The notes below the pieces were generated by a model, which saw nothing but the letters and a program-made list of their open reading frames with translations, was not told the origin of the DNA and did no database searches. A program made the position numbers and the translations under genes. Positions 1 to 6,086 of a stretch of DNA of 43,133 nt are shown here, one piece after another; the first letter of the stretch is position 1, and every line of letters starts with the position of its first letter. This DNA is from a virus. The stretch is from IMG/VR virus record IMGVR_UViG_3300029787_000103, positions 1 to 43,133 of that record. One strand, 5' to 3'.

Positions 1-1
1 T

Positions 2-433
2 ACAGCTTCTGACCTATCAGAAACATCTATGGAGCAATCATTAATTGATATCGCTGCATTTGTTGACGAAAGAGGTCTTAAAGTTGCGTTACAAGGTGTT
101 AAATTAATCATTCCTAAAGAACTTCAGTTCACAGCGGAAAGAATATTGAAAACACCTCAGCGTGTCGGTACATCAGATAATGATATCAACGCTATGGCTT
201 CAATGGGTATGATCCCACAAGGCTACAGAGTTAATCATTATTTAACTGATACAGATGCTTTCTTCATTATGACTGATGCACCTAATGGACTTAAACAGTT
301 TGTTAGAGCACCAATCAAAACTGCTATGGAAGGTGACTTCGATACAGGTAATGTAAGATTCAAAGCAAGAGAAAGATACTCATTTGGATTCTCGGATCCA
401 AGAGGAATCTTTGGCTCTCCAGGGGCTGCGTAA
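2..433 (+). CDS. Major capsid protein, C-terminal part (partial)
   Basis: The frame is open from the left edge (codons readable from base 2), so only the C-terminal ~144 residues are present; the ATG at 29 is internal. The end contains a hydrophobic beta-rich stretch (YRVNHYLTDTDAFFIMTDAP), then an aromatic/arginine-rich tail (RFKARERYSFGFSDPRG), the style of ending I associate with HK97-fold major capsid proteins of marine podoviruses. A strong terminator follows within 20 bases, as expected for a highly expressed capsid gene. Portal, scaffold and terminase should lie upstream, outside the window. The family call is from pattern memory. Confidence 0.75.
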   Translation, partial: TASDLSETSMEQSLIDIAAFVDERGLKVALQGVKLIIPKELQFTAERILKTPQRVGTSDNDINAMASMGMIPQGYRVNHYLTDTDAFFIMTDAPNGLKQFVRAPIKTAMEGDFDTGNVRFKARERYSFGFSDPRGIFGSPGAA

Positions 434-451
434 GTAGTAATTTGGAGGACG

Positions 452-481
452 AAAAGGGGACTTTCGGGTCCCCTTTTTTTT
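452..481 (+). terminator. Intrinsic terminator after the capsid gene
   Basis: A perfect 10-bp stem (452-461 with 468-477, AAAAGGGGAC/GTCCCCTTTT) has a six-base TTTCGG loop and leads into a run of T to 481. It lies 19 bases after the capsid stop codon. Confidence 0.9.
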
Positions 482-484
482 GGT

Positions 485-490
485 TATAAT
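485..490 (+). promoter_or_regulatory. Possible -10 box (TATAAT) of the leader transcript
   Basis: A perfect TATAAT sits just after the terminator. It would place the transcript start near 497, right at the first arm of the structured leader. No convincing -35 element is visible because the terminator occupies that place, so this is weak. A phage-specific activator or readthrough from the capsid gene are alternatives. Confidence 0.3.
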
Positions 491-497
491 AAACTGA

Positions 498-552
498 CTA
501 TACAAAAACTTGAATACAGACGTGTATAGACGACGACCTAAAGACTGTATTC
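498..552 (+). promoter_or_regulatory. Structured leader: two interlocked inverted repeats (possible pseudoknot)
   Basis: Arm A is CTATACA (498-504) and pairs with TGTATAG (523-529). Arm B is GAATACAG (512-519) and pairs with CTGTATTC (545-552). The order A-B-A'-B' is that of an H-type pseudoknot with loops of 7, 3 and 15 bases. It ends 8 bases before the AGGAG (561-565) of the next gene, so it could affect translation. A DNA-level operator is also possible. Confidence 0.4.
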
Positions 553-571
553 TTATATTTAGGAGATAATT

Positions 572-1081
572 ATGGCTAATTCAACATTTTCAGGACCACT
601 AAGGTCGGAAAGCACAATAAAAACTATCAGTAAAAACTCAACAACTGGAGCTATAACAGAGGTAACAACTCTTGGTGGTGCACCAGTTAGTTTGTCTGAT
701 GGAAATGTAACTTTAACAAATGCAACTCATAGTGGTAGAGTATTACTTGTACCTGATGGAGGACAAGATAATACATATACACTACCTGCACCAATAGCTG
801 GATCTATGTTTAGATTTGTTTACGCTGGTGGAGCCGCTGATGCAACAGATGCTTTAATCGTTACACCGGGTAATACAAACTTTTACATTGGTGGAGTAAC
901 ATTTTTAGACACTGATGGAAATGAAGTAAGTTCAGTATTTTCAGACGGCAACTCAAACAGCAGTATTCAACTGAATGTTCCTGCTGGTTTTGACGTTATC
1001 GTAATGGGTATAGATACAACTAATTACCAAATTTTTGGAAATGTTACATCAACAACTGCACCAGCGTTTGCTGATCAGTAA
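572..1081 (+). CDS. Putative virion structural protein
   Basis: 169 residues; AGGAG at 561-565 gives a good start. The protein is Thr/Ser/Asn/Gly-rich and beta-prone, low in lysine after the first 30 residues, with an N-terminal Ser/Thr-rich arm followed by a compact part resembling capsid decoration or fibre-head proteins (for example LLVPDGGQDNTYTLP, residues 58-72). No signal peptide, membrane segment or enzyme motif is visible. Its position directly after the capsid gene suggests a head decoration or head-associated role. I do not recognise a named family. Confidence 0.8.
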   Translation: MANSTFSGPLRSESTIKTISKNSTTGAITEVTTLGGAPVSLSDGNVTLTNATHSGRVLLVPDGGQDNTYTLPAPIAGSMFRFVYAGGAADATDALIVTPGNTNFYIGGVTFLDTDGNEVSSVFSDGNSNSSIQLNVPAGFDVIVMGIDTTNYQIFGNVTSTTAPAFADQ

Positions 1082-1092
1082 GATAATAATTA

Positions 1093-1110
1093 GTGGGGCT
1101 ACGGCCCCAC
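1093..1110 (+). other. Stable UNCG-type hairpin between two structural genes
   Basis: A 7-bp stem GTGGGGC/GCCCCAC closes a TACG loop on a C-G pair, the unusually stable cUACGg class. It is followed only by AGTTTCTT, so termination would be weak. An mRNA-stabilising or processing role between two abundant virion messages fits as well. Confidence 0.55.
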
Positions 1111-1135
1111 AGTTTCTTGATTAAGGAGGGAAACC

Positions 1136-1558
1136 ATGGCAGATACAGTAACAGGACCTACAATCTTGCAAGAAAATGACAAGAGAGTAGTTATTAAAAT
1201 CGTAAATGAATCCGATGGCACAGGCGGTACAACAGTTTTTGCTGATGTATCAGCTCTTGCAGCAAACTCAAACGGACAGTCAGTCACTACAGTAAGTCCA
1301 CAAAGAATATGGTGGTCATGTGCTAATGGTGATGGTGGCGACTCATTTGCAAGATTAGACTTTGAAGACTCAGATGGTGATATACCGATCGTAACATTGG
1401 TAGATTCAGGTTATTGGGACTTTAGAGAATTTGGTGGTATTCCAGCTAACACTTCATCTAATTCTAACCAAAGTGATGTAAACTTTGTGGTGCCGGGTGC
1501 AGCTGATTCAGGTAATACTTATACAGTCATTGCAGAGTTCATTAAAAACTACGATTGA
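1136..1558 (+). CDS. Putative virion structural protein
   Basis: 140 residues, preceded by AAGGAGGG with good spacing. Sequence is beta-rich and acidic (SDGDIPIVTL; the pair WW at residues 59-60), ending in a hydrophobic strand VIAEFIKNYD. No export signal or catalytic motif. Gene order (capsid, decoration-like protein, this) suggests a head or head-tail component. Not assigned to a family. Confidence 0.8.
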   Translation: MADTVTGPTILQENDKRVVIKIVNESDGTGGTTVFADVSALAANSNGQSVTTVSPQRIWWSCANGDGGDSFARLDFEDSDGDIPIVTLVDSGYWDFREFGGIPANTSSNSNQSDVNFVVPGAADSGNTYTVIAEFIKNYD

Positions 1559-1560
1559 TT

Positions 1561-1884
1561 ATGGATATAACAGTTGAACAGTACACGAATGATTTAGTAG
1601 GTTTCAAAAAAGGCGGTATGCCTGCCCGTAATAAACGAAATTATAGATCAACAAAATCTGGTGCAGGTATGACACAAGCTGGTGTTAAAGCTTATCGTCG
1701 TATGAATCCTGGGAGTAAATTAAAAACTGCTGTAACAGGTGATGTGAAGAAAGGTAGCAAAGCAGCAAAAAGACGCAAGTCTTATTGTTCAAGAAGTGCT
1801 GGTCAAGCTAAAATGCACAATATTAATTGCCGTAAAACGCCTAATAAGCGTATATGTCAGGCAAGGAGAAGATGGAAATGTTAA
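1561..1884 (+). CDS. Small basic Cys-containing phage protein (DUF6321-like)
   Basis: 107 residues from the ATG at 1561; a TTG two codons earlier (1555) is the alternative. After a short acidic N-terminus comes a strongly basic body with the segments TKSGAGMTQAGVKAYRRMNPGSKLKTAVTG and KKGSKAAKRRKSYCSRSAG (each split here from longer matches) and a terminal RRRWKC. I recall this pattern as the phage-wide DUF6321 family, from memory only. Function unknown; the charge suggests nucleic acid binding, possibly with packaged DNA. It is followed by an overlapping small membrane ORF. Confidence 0.75.
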   Translation: MDITVEQYTNDLVGFKKGGMPARNKRNYRSTKSGAGMTQAGVKAYRRMNPGSKLKTAVTGDVKKGSKAAKRRKSYCSRSAGQAKMHNINCRKTPNKRICQARRRWKC

Positions 1885-2006
1885 CAAAACCTTATAAAGC
1901 TGTGAACAAGTTGTGGACTAAGTATAAAGATAGTTGGACTTGTGAAAGTTGTAAAATTAGAGATCTTGTAATTATTTTATTAGTTTTTTTAATTATTGTT
2001 TTATGA
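1872..2006 (+). CDS. 44-residue membrane microprotein upstream of the endolysin
   Basis: The start ATG at 1872 lies 3 bases after AAGGAG (1863-1868), inside the end of the previous gene; the stop TGA overlaps the endolysin ATG (ATGA at 2003-2006). The product has a basic N-terminal half with CESC (residues 24-27), then a single C-terminal hydrophobic segment, LVIILLVFLIIVL. Translational coupling to the M15 peptidase suggests a small holin- or spanin-like role, but this is inference; it could equally be a virion or inner-membrane accessory protein. Confidence 0.6.
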   Translation: MEMLTKPYKAVNKLWTKYKDSWTCESCKIRDLVIILLVFLIIVL

Positions 2007-2464
2007 AGCTAACTGATAATTTTACTTTAGCCGAACTTACTAAGTCACAGACAGCTGAAAGATGTGGTATAGATAATAATCCCGACAAGGAACACATTGA
2101 AAACTTACAAAGGCTTTGTAATAATATTTTACAGCCTGTAAGAGATTACTTTCAGAAACCTGTGACTATAAGTTCTGGTTATAGATCTCCAGAATTAAGT
2201 CAAAAAATTGGTTCTTCTTCAAGATCACAACATTGCAAAGGTGAAGCTGCAGATTTTGAAGTGCCTGGTGTTTCTAATAAAGAATTAGCTGATTTTATTA
2301 ATGAAAATTTAGATTATGACCAAGTAATTCTTGAATTTCATAATCCCGATGAAATAAATTCTGGTTGGGTTCACGCATCGTATGTGGGTGAAGGTAATAG
2401 AAGTGAATATTTATTAGCCGAAAAAGATGAAAATGGCAAAGTGAGGTACAGTAGATGCCTATAA
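2003..2464 (+). CDS. Peptidase M15 endolysin (zinc D-Ala/L-Ala peptidase)
   Basis: 153 residues, the usual size of single-domain phage M15A peptidases. Visible motifs: SSGYRS (57-62), the zinc motif SQH...EAADF with H77 and D84, E111 as possible catalytic acid, and WVH with the third ligand H124. The family cleaves peptide crosslinks of peptidoglycan. There is no signal peptide, so either a holin or an export partner is needed; the coupled 44-residue membrane protein is a candidate. Placement among virion genes also allows a virion-associated lysin. Confidence 0.9.
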   Translation: MKLTDNFTLAELTKSQTAERCGIDNNPDKEHIENLQRLCNNILQPVRDYFQKPVTISSGYRSPELSQKIGSSSRSQHCKGEAADFEVPGVSNKELADFINENLDYDQVILEFHNPDEINSGWVHASYVGEGNRSEYLLAEKDENGKVRYSRCL

Positions 2465-2556
2465 CAAGAGCTCAAATGACACAACAAATATCTAAACCTC
2501 CTTCTAAAAAAAAGAAAAAAAAGAAGAAAAAGAAGAAAAAAACAAGGTATAGATAG
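2455..2556 (+). CDS. 33-residue polylysine-tailed microprotein
   Basis: Begins ten bases inside the end of the endolysin gene, with GTGAGG at 2441-2446 as ribosome site. It reads MPITRAQMTQQISKPPS, then 12 consecutive lysines (codons 2506-2541), then TRYR. The A-rich lysine tract is slippery and could show length variation. Short MP-TRAQM proteins occur in related phages as far as I recall; function unknown, DNA or RNA binding is plausible from charge. Confidence 0.5.
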   Translation: MPITRAQMTQQISKPPSKKKKKKKKKKKKTRYR

Positions 2557-2596
2557 CTCATTGATAAACTGTTAAAATTTAAGTATAGGAGGATTT

Positions 2597-2887
2597 ATGG
2601 CTAAGAAAAAAGGACAAAAGTTATGCCCACGAGGTAAAGCTGCGGCTAAAGCTAAATTTGATGTGTACCCAAGTGCGTACGCTAATGCTTATGCTAGTAA
2701 AGTATGTGCAGGTAAAGTTAAAGGTCCTGGTGGTAAAAAGCGAAAGGATTTTAGAGGTCCAAAACCAGCAAAAGAGGGTACCTTTGTTGAAGCAGGTGAT
2801 ACATCTGGATCAGCAATTAGTGTTGATATTGACGGCATGACTATGAGTAATCCATCTACTGCTGCTTACTACAAAGATTTAATGTAA
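2597..2887 (+). CDS. Small basic phage protein (DUF5872-like N-terminus)
   Basis: 96 residues with a strong AGGAGG at 2587-2592. The N-terminal half has the segment LCPRGKAAAKAKFDVYPSAY followed by ANAYASKVCAG, resembling the phage DUF5872 pattern (AK-KFDVYPSAYANA) from memory, with two cysteines. A basic linker KGPGGKKRKDFRGPK leads to an acidic Ser/Thr-rich tail. The role is unknown. It may be a virion-associated DNA-binding protein. Its stop overlaps the next ATG. Confidence 0.75.
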   Translation: MAKKKGQKLCPRGKAAAKAKFDVYPSAYANAYASKVCAGKVKGPGGKKRKDFRGPKPAKEGTFVEAGDTSGSAISVDIDGMTMSNPSTAAYYKDLM

Positions 2888-3156
2888 TGAGTTTAAAAAA
2901 GTGGTTTAGTGAAAATTGGGTTGATATTGGTTCTCCAAAAAAAGGTGGAGGATATAAGAAGTGTGGGCGTAAAAGTGCAAAAGGCTCAAAACGTAAGTAT
3001 CCAAAATGTGTTCCAGCATCAAAAGCTGCCAAGATGTCAGACTCACAAAAACGATCTGCGGTTAAGCGTAAAAGACAGGCTGGTAATGTTGGACCGAAAC
3101 CAACTAATGTTAGAACGATTGATAAAAAGTATTACGGTGGATTAATAGATATATAG
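2887..3156 (+). CDS. Small basic Cys/Lys/Gly-rich phage protein
   Basis: 89 residues, start overlapping the previous stop (TAATGA). An N-terminal amphipathic piece (WFSENWVDIGSPKKGGG) precedes YKKCGRK and YPKCVPASKAAKM, then a very basic KRKRQAGNVGPKPTNV. This recurs in marine podoviruses as I recall but has no assigned activity. Together with its two neighbours it makes a cluster of small basic cysteine-bearing proteins, which might bind DNA in the head or cofactor ions; neither is shown. Confidence 0.75.
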   Translation: MSLKKWFSENWVDIGSPKKGGGYKKCGRKSAKGSKRKYPKCVPASKAAKMSDSQKRSAVKRKRQAGNVGPKPTNVRTIDKKYYGGLIDI

Positions 3157-3165
3157 GAGATTATT

Positions 3166-3576
3166 ATGGCAAGTAAAAAAACATACAAGAGTGATGCTGG
3201 GTTTAATTTTGATACATTTTCATCGAAAGGTGGCAATATTGGCAACATAGATATGTCAGATTTTAACAGAATCAGAAAAAGCGATATCATGGGTAAAAAT
3301 AATATTGGTAAAAAAATGTCACCTTCTTTTTCACGTTATAAAACAAAAATGAAAAATGAAAAAGAAGATGGTTTGTTATCAAAAATTTACAAAGCTTTAT
3401 CTACTAAAAGCACACCTTATGACCCAACTGTTGCAGGTTTAGGTGGATCTAGATTTGCACAAAGAAATAGTGGTGGTTTGATGGGTAATCAAAAAAAACT
3501 TGATTTAAACAACAATGGTAGAATTGATAGTGGTGATTTTAAACTTCTTAAAAAGAAGAAAAAGAAAAAGTCTTAA
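3166..3576 (+). CDS. Basic protein with an EF-hand/dockerin-like Ca2+ loop
   Basis: 136 residues; RBS TAGGAG. The body is Lys/Ser/Gly-rich with no membrane segment. Near the C-terminus residues 113-124 form a canonical 12-residue EF-hand loop, D113-x-N115-x-N117-G-x-I120-D121-x-x-D124, with ligands at all expected positions, followed by a polylysine tail (residues 129-135). This suggests calcium binding in an otherwise disordered virion-type protein. A single loop with no partner EF-hand is odd for intracellular EF proteins and closer to dockerin-type loops. Confidence 0.75.
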   Translation: MASKKTYKSDAGFNFDTFSSKGGNIGNIDMSDFNRIRKSDIMGKNNIGKKMSPSFSRYKTKMKNEKEDGLLSKIYKALSTKSTPYDPTVAGLGGSRFAQRNSGGLMGNQKKLDLNNNGRIDSGDFKLLKKKKKKKS

Positions 3577-3587
3577 TAGGAGGCTAG

Positions 3588-4277
3588 ATGGCAACTTCAG
3601 GTACAACAGCATTTGATCTAGACATAGATGATATCATCCAAGAAGCGTATGAGCGTTGTGCTATAAGAACAAATAGTGGTAATGATTTAAAGTCAGCCCG
3701 TAGAAGTTTAAATATTTTATTCTCTGAGTGGTCAAACCGTGGTATTCATTTGTGGAAAGTTGCACTAAATACACAAGCTTTAACATCTGGCACAGCAACT
3801 TATGATGCTCCAGCTGCTACAAGTGATGTATTAGAAGCTTATATAAGCACTTCAAGCGGAACAACTTCATCAACTAATGATGTTTCACTTACAAAAATAT
3901 CAAGAAGTGATTATGCCAGTAAGCCTAATAAAGGAGCTACAGGTCAGCCATCAGAGTATTATGTGGACAGACAAACAACACCAACTATTACTTTGTACCA
4001 AACACCAGATGCTAGTACCTACACACATTTAAAATTTTATTGTGTTAAACGAATTGAAGATGCGGGAGCATATACTAATCAAAGCGATGTCGCCTTTAGG
4101 TTTATACCTTGTATGGTAGCAGGTCTTGCTTATTATTTAGCTATGAAAGTTAATCCACAGTTAGTTCAACAGAATAAAATGATTTATGAAGATGAATTAC
4201 AAAGAGCTTTGTCCGAAGATGGTCAAAGAACTTCGGTTTATATAACACCGCAAAGTTATTTTCCATCAGGGAGTTAA
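3588..4277 (+). CDS. Head-tail adaptor protein (gp4/tail tubular A-like)
   Basis: 229 residues with AGGAGG before the start. The N-terminus (DIDDIIQEAYERCAIR, then SARRSLNILFSEWSNRG) is the helical pattern I associate with phage adaptor proteins that sit under the portal, followed by a beta part and a C-terminal helix (FIPCMVAGLAYYLAMKV) typical of the family. It would form part of the connector ring between portal and tail hub. A second, different adaptor is at 4971, so the two probably form successive rings. Confidence 0.75.
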   Translation: MATSGTTAFDLDIDDIIQEAYERCAIRTNSGNDLKSARRSLNILFSEWSNRGIHLWKVALNTQALTSGTATYDAPAATSDVLEAYISTSSGTTSSTNDVSLTKISRSDYASKPNKGATGQPSEYYVDRQTTPTITLYQTPDASTYTHLKFYCVKRIEDAGAYTNQSDVAFRFIPCMVAGLAYYLAMKVNPQLVQQNKMIYEDELQRALSEDGQRTSVYITPQSYFPSGS

Positions 4278-4279
4278 TT

Positions 4280-4624
4280 ATGGCAGTGCAGTTTATAGGT
4301 CCAGCAGCTTTATACTTTGCTAGAAAAGGAGTAAAGGGTTATATAAAATATAGAAATGCTTTAAAAGCAAATAAAAAATTAGTTAATAAACAAAAAAAAG
4401 GTAAAGAATTATCAGGTAAAGATTATGATGATTTTCAATCAAATAAAAATATTTACACTAACCCTGATAAACACACTTTAAAAACAGAAAAAAAATATTT
4501 AGGTAAAAAAGTTAACAAAGGATATATTTCAAAAAAAACTGATTTAATACCAAAAAAACGAAATGGTGGTAGTATTAAAGTTAAATGTAAACTAGGTCGT
4601 AATAGACCTACGAAACTTTTGTAG
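4280..4624 (+). CDS. Small basic protein, unknown function
   Basis: 114 residues, about a quarter lysine. A short hydrophobic N-terminal stretch (VQFIGPAALYFARKG) is too short and too close to basic residues for a confident membrane anchor. The C-terminus ends GGSIKVKCKLGRNRPTKL, a motif I recall from small proteins of related phages. It begins 2 bases after the adaptor stop. No family assigned. Confidence 0.7.
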   Translation: MAVQFIGPAALYFARKGVKGYIKYRNALKANKKLVNKQKKGKELSGKDYDDFQSNKNIYTNPDKHTLKTEKKYLGKKVNKGYISKKTDLIPKKRNGGSIKVKCKLGRNRPTKLL

Positions 4625-4632
4625 AGGAATAA

Positions 4633-4974
4633 ATGGCATACGCTAAAGGCAAATACGCAAAAGCAATATCTGACAGATCAGGCATGGAGTTTCCATATAC
4701 TGAAATGGTCAAGGAGTGGAATGGGTCATTTGTACACAGATCAGAGTATGAATCAAAACATCCACAAATCAGGCGTAGACAACATCAGTCTGATGCCATT
4801 GCTTTACAAAACCCAAGACCTTTAAGAAGTTCACCAACCGATGTAGATTTAAACCCAGCATTGTTTGCGAGTTTTGAAACAGATTCTCAAACTCCACCAG
4901 ATAGTGCAGATGAACAAAATAAACGTCGTCAAATTCAAATGAATGTTGGCGATGTAACGGTGACTGTATCATGA
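4633..4974 (+). CDS. Conserved phage protein, probably virion-associated
   Basis: 113 residues; AGAGGA ribosome site. The N-terminal region has a conserved-looking core DRSGMEFPYTEMVKEWNGSF then VHRSEYESKHPQIRRR. The middle is Pro/Ser-rich (NPRPLRSSPTD), and the tail is IQMNVGDVTVTVS. The core resembles a widespread small phage protein of unknown role encoded beside adaptors. Its stop overlaps the next ATG (ATGA). Confidence 0.75.
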   Translation: MAYAKGKYAKAISDRSGMEFPYTEMVKEWNGSFVHRSEYESKHPQIRRRQHQSDAIALQNPRPLRSSPTDVDLNPALFASFETDSQTPPDSADEQNKRRQIQMNVGDVTVTVS

Positions 4975-5639
4975 GTATTACACATGCAAATTTTTTAACA
5001 CAAGTAAGAAACTACACAGAGGTAGATTCTAATGTTTTATCAGACACTTTAATTGATCAATTTATAAGAAATGCTGAATTAGATATCGCAGGTAAAGTTG
5101 AATATGATGATTTAAAAGCATATAAAACATCTACAACAGTAGCATCACAAAGATATGTAAGTATGCCTGATGATTTTTTGTATTTAAGGTCGGTGCAAAT
5201 TACAAATAGTGGTAGTCGTGTGTTTTTAGAAAAAAGAGATACCAGTTTTATATCAGAGTTTAATCCTGGTGACTCTACTGGAACTCCGAAATATTATGCA
5301 AACTGGACTGATTCTTCTATAGTTTTAGCTCCAGTGCCATCAACTACTTTTACTATTCAAATTAATTATGTGATTGACCCCCCACATTTTAATAGTTCAA
5401 CTGCTACTTACTTGTCTACAAATCAAGAAAGTATGCTTTTACATGGTGTGTTAGTAGAGTGTTTTAGCTATTTAAAAGGACCTGCTGATATGTACACACT
5501 ATACAAACAGAAGTATAATGAAGAAATACAACAGTTTGCTATGCAACAAATGGGGCAAAGAAAACGTGGACAATATGAGGACGGTGAACCGAGGATGCCA
5601 ATTCCATCTATTTCACCTAATGTTAAGGGAGTAGGATAA
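4971..5639 (+). CDS. Head-tail adaptor / stopper protein (SU10-adaptor-like)
   Basis: 222 residues. The N-terminus FLTQVRNYTEVDSNVLSDTL with IDQFIRNAELDIAGKV, the central MPDDFLYLRSVQI, the beta hairpin YYANWTDSSIVLAPVPST and the late helix LLHGVLVECFSYLKG with YKQKYNEEI match the layout of T7 gp11/SU10-type adaptors. It would cap the portal ring and connect to the tail hub at 12953. Translationally coupled at both ends. Confidence 0.75.
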   Translation: MSITHANFLTQVRNYTEVDSNVLSDTLIDQFIRNAELDIAGKVEYDDLKAYKTSTTVASQRYVSMPDDFLYLRSVQITNSGSRVFLEKRDTSFISEFNPGDSTGTPKYYANWTDSSIVLAPVPSTTFTIQINYVIDPPHFNSSTATYLSTNQESMLLHGVLVECFSYLKGPADMYTLYKQKYNEEIQQFAMQQMGQRKRGQYEDGEPRMPIPSISPNVKGVG

Positions 5640-6076
5640 TGGCTATAACAACTAATGCAATATGTAATTCATTTAAAAAAGAATTGCTGGAAGGCACACA
5701 CAACTTTAAATCAAGTGGTGGTAATTCTTTTAAATTATCACTTTACACAAGCAGTGCTACTTTAGGAAAATCAACCACATCTTTTACTACAGATAATCAA
5801 GTTTCAGCATCAGGTCAATATGCTTCAGGTGGAAGTGCGTTAACTAATGGCGGAACATCTTTATCATCTGATACAGCTTTGGTTGATTTTGCTGACTTAT
5901 CTTTTACAGGTGTAACTTTAACTGCAAGAGGAGCTCTAATCTATAACGACACTGCTTCTGGCGATCCAGCAGTGTGTGTTTTAAATTTTGGTGCTGATAA
6001 AACAGCAACTTCAGGAACATTTACTATATCGTTTCCTGCTTTTTCATCCTCAGCTGCAATCATACGAATAGCTTAG
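5639..6076 (+). CDS. Virion structural protein, beta-rich
   Basis: 145 residues, start overlapping the previous stop (TAATG). It begins with a short helix (ICNSFKKELLEGTHNF) followed by a beta-sandwich-like sequence (FKLSLYTSSATLG, ARGALIYNDTASG, CVLNFGADKTATSGTFTISF). Proteins of this form are common in marine phage tail clusters. I do not know an experimentally assigned role; tail accessory or fibre-attachment is plausible. Confidence 0.75.
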   Translation: MAITTNAICNSFKKELLEGTHNFKSSGGNSFKLSLYTSSATLGKSTTSFTTDNQVSASGQYASGGSALTNGGTSLSSDTALVDFADLSFTGVTLTARGALIYNDTASGDPAVCVLNFGADKTATSGTFTISFPAFSSSAAIIRIA

Positions 6077-6086
6077 GAGTACAGAC

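Noticed and set aside
2561-2589. TTGATA-17-TATAGG promoter before the 2597 gene
   Set aside because: The -10 would overlap the strong AGGAGG ribosome site and put the start at the ATG, so the site is better explained as a ribosome site.
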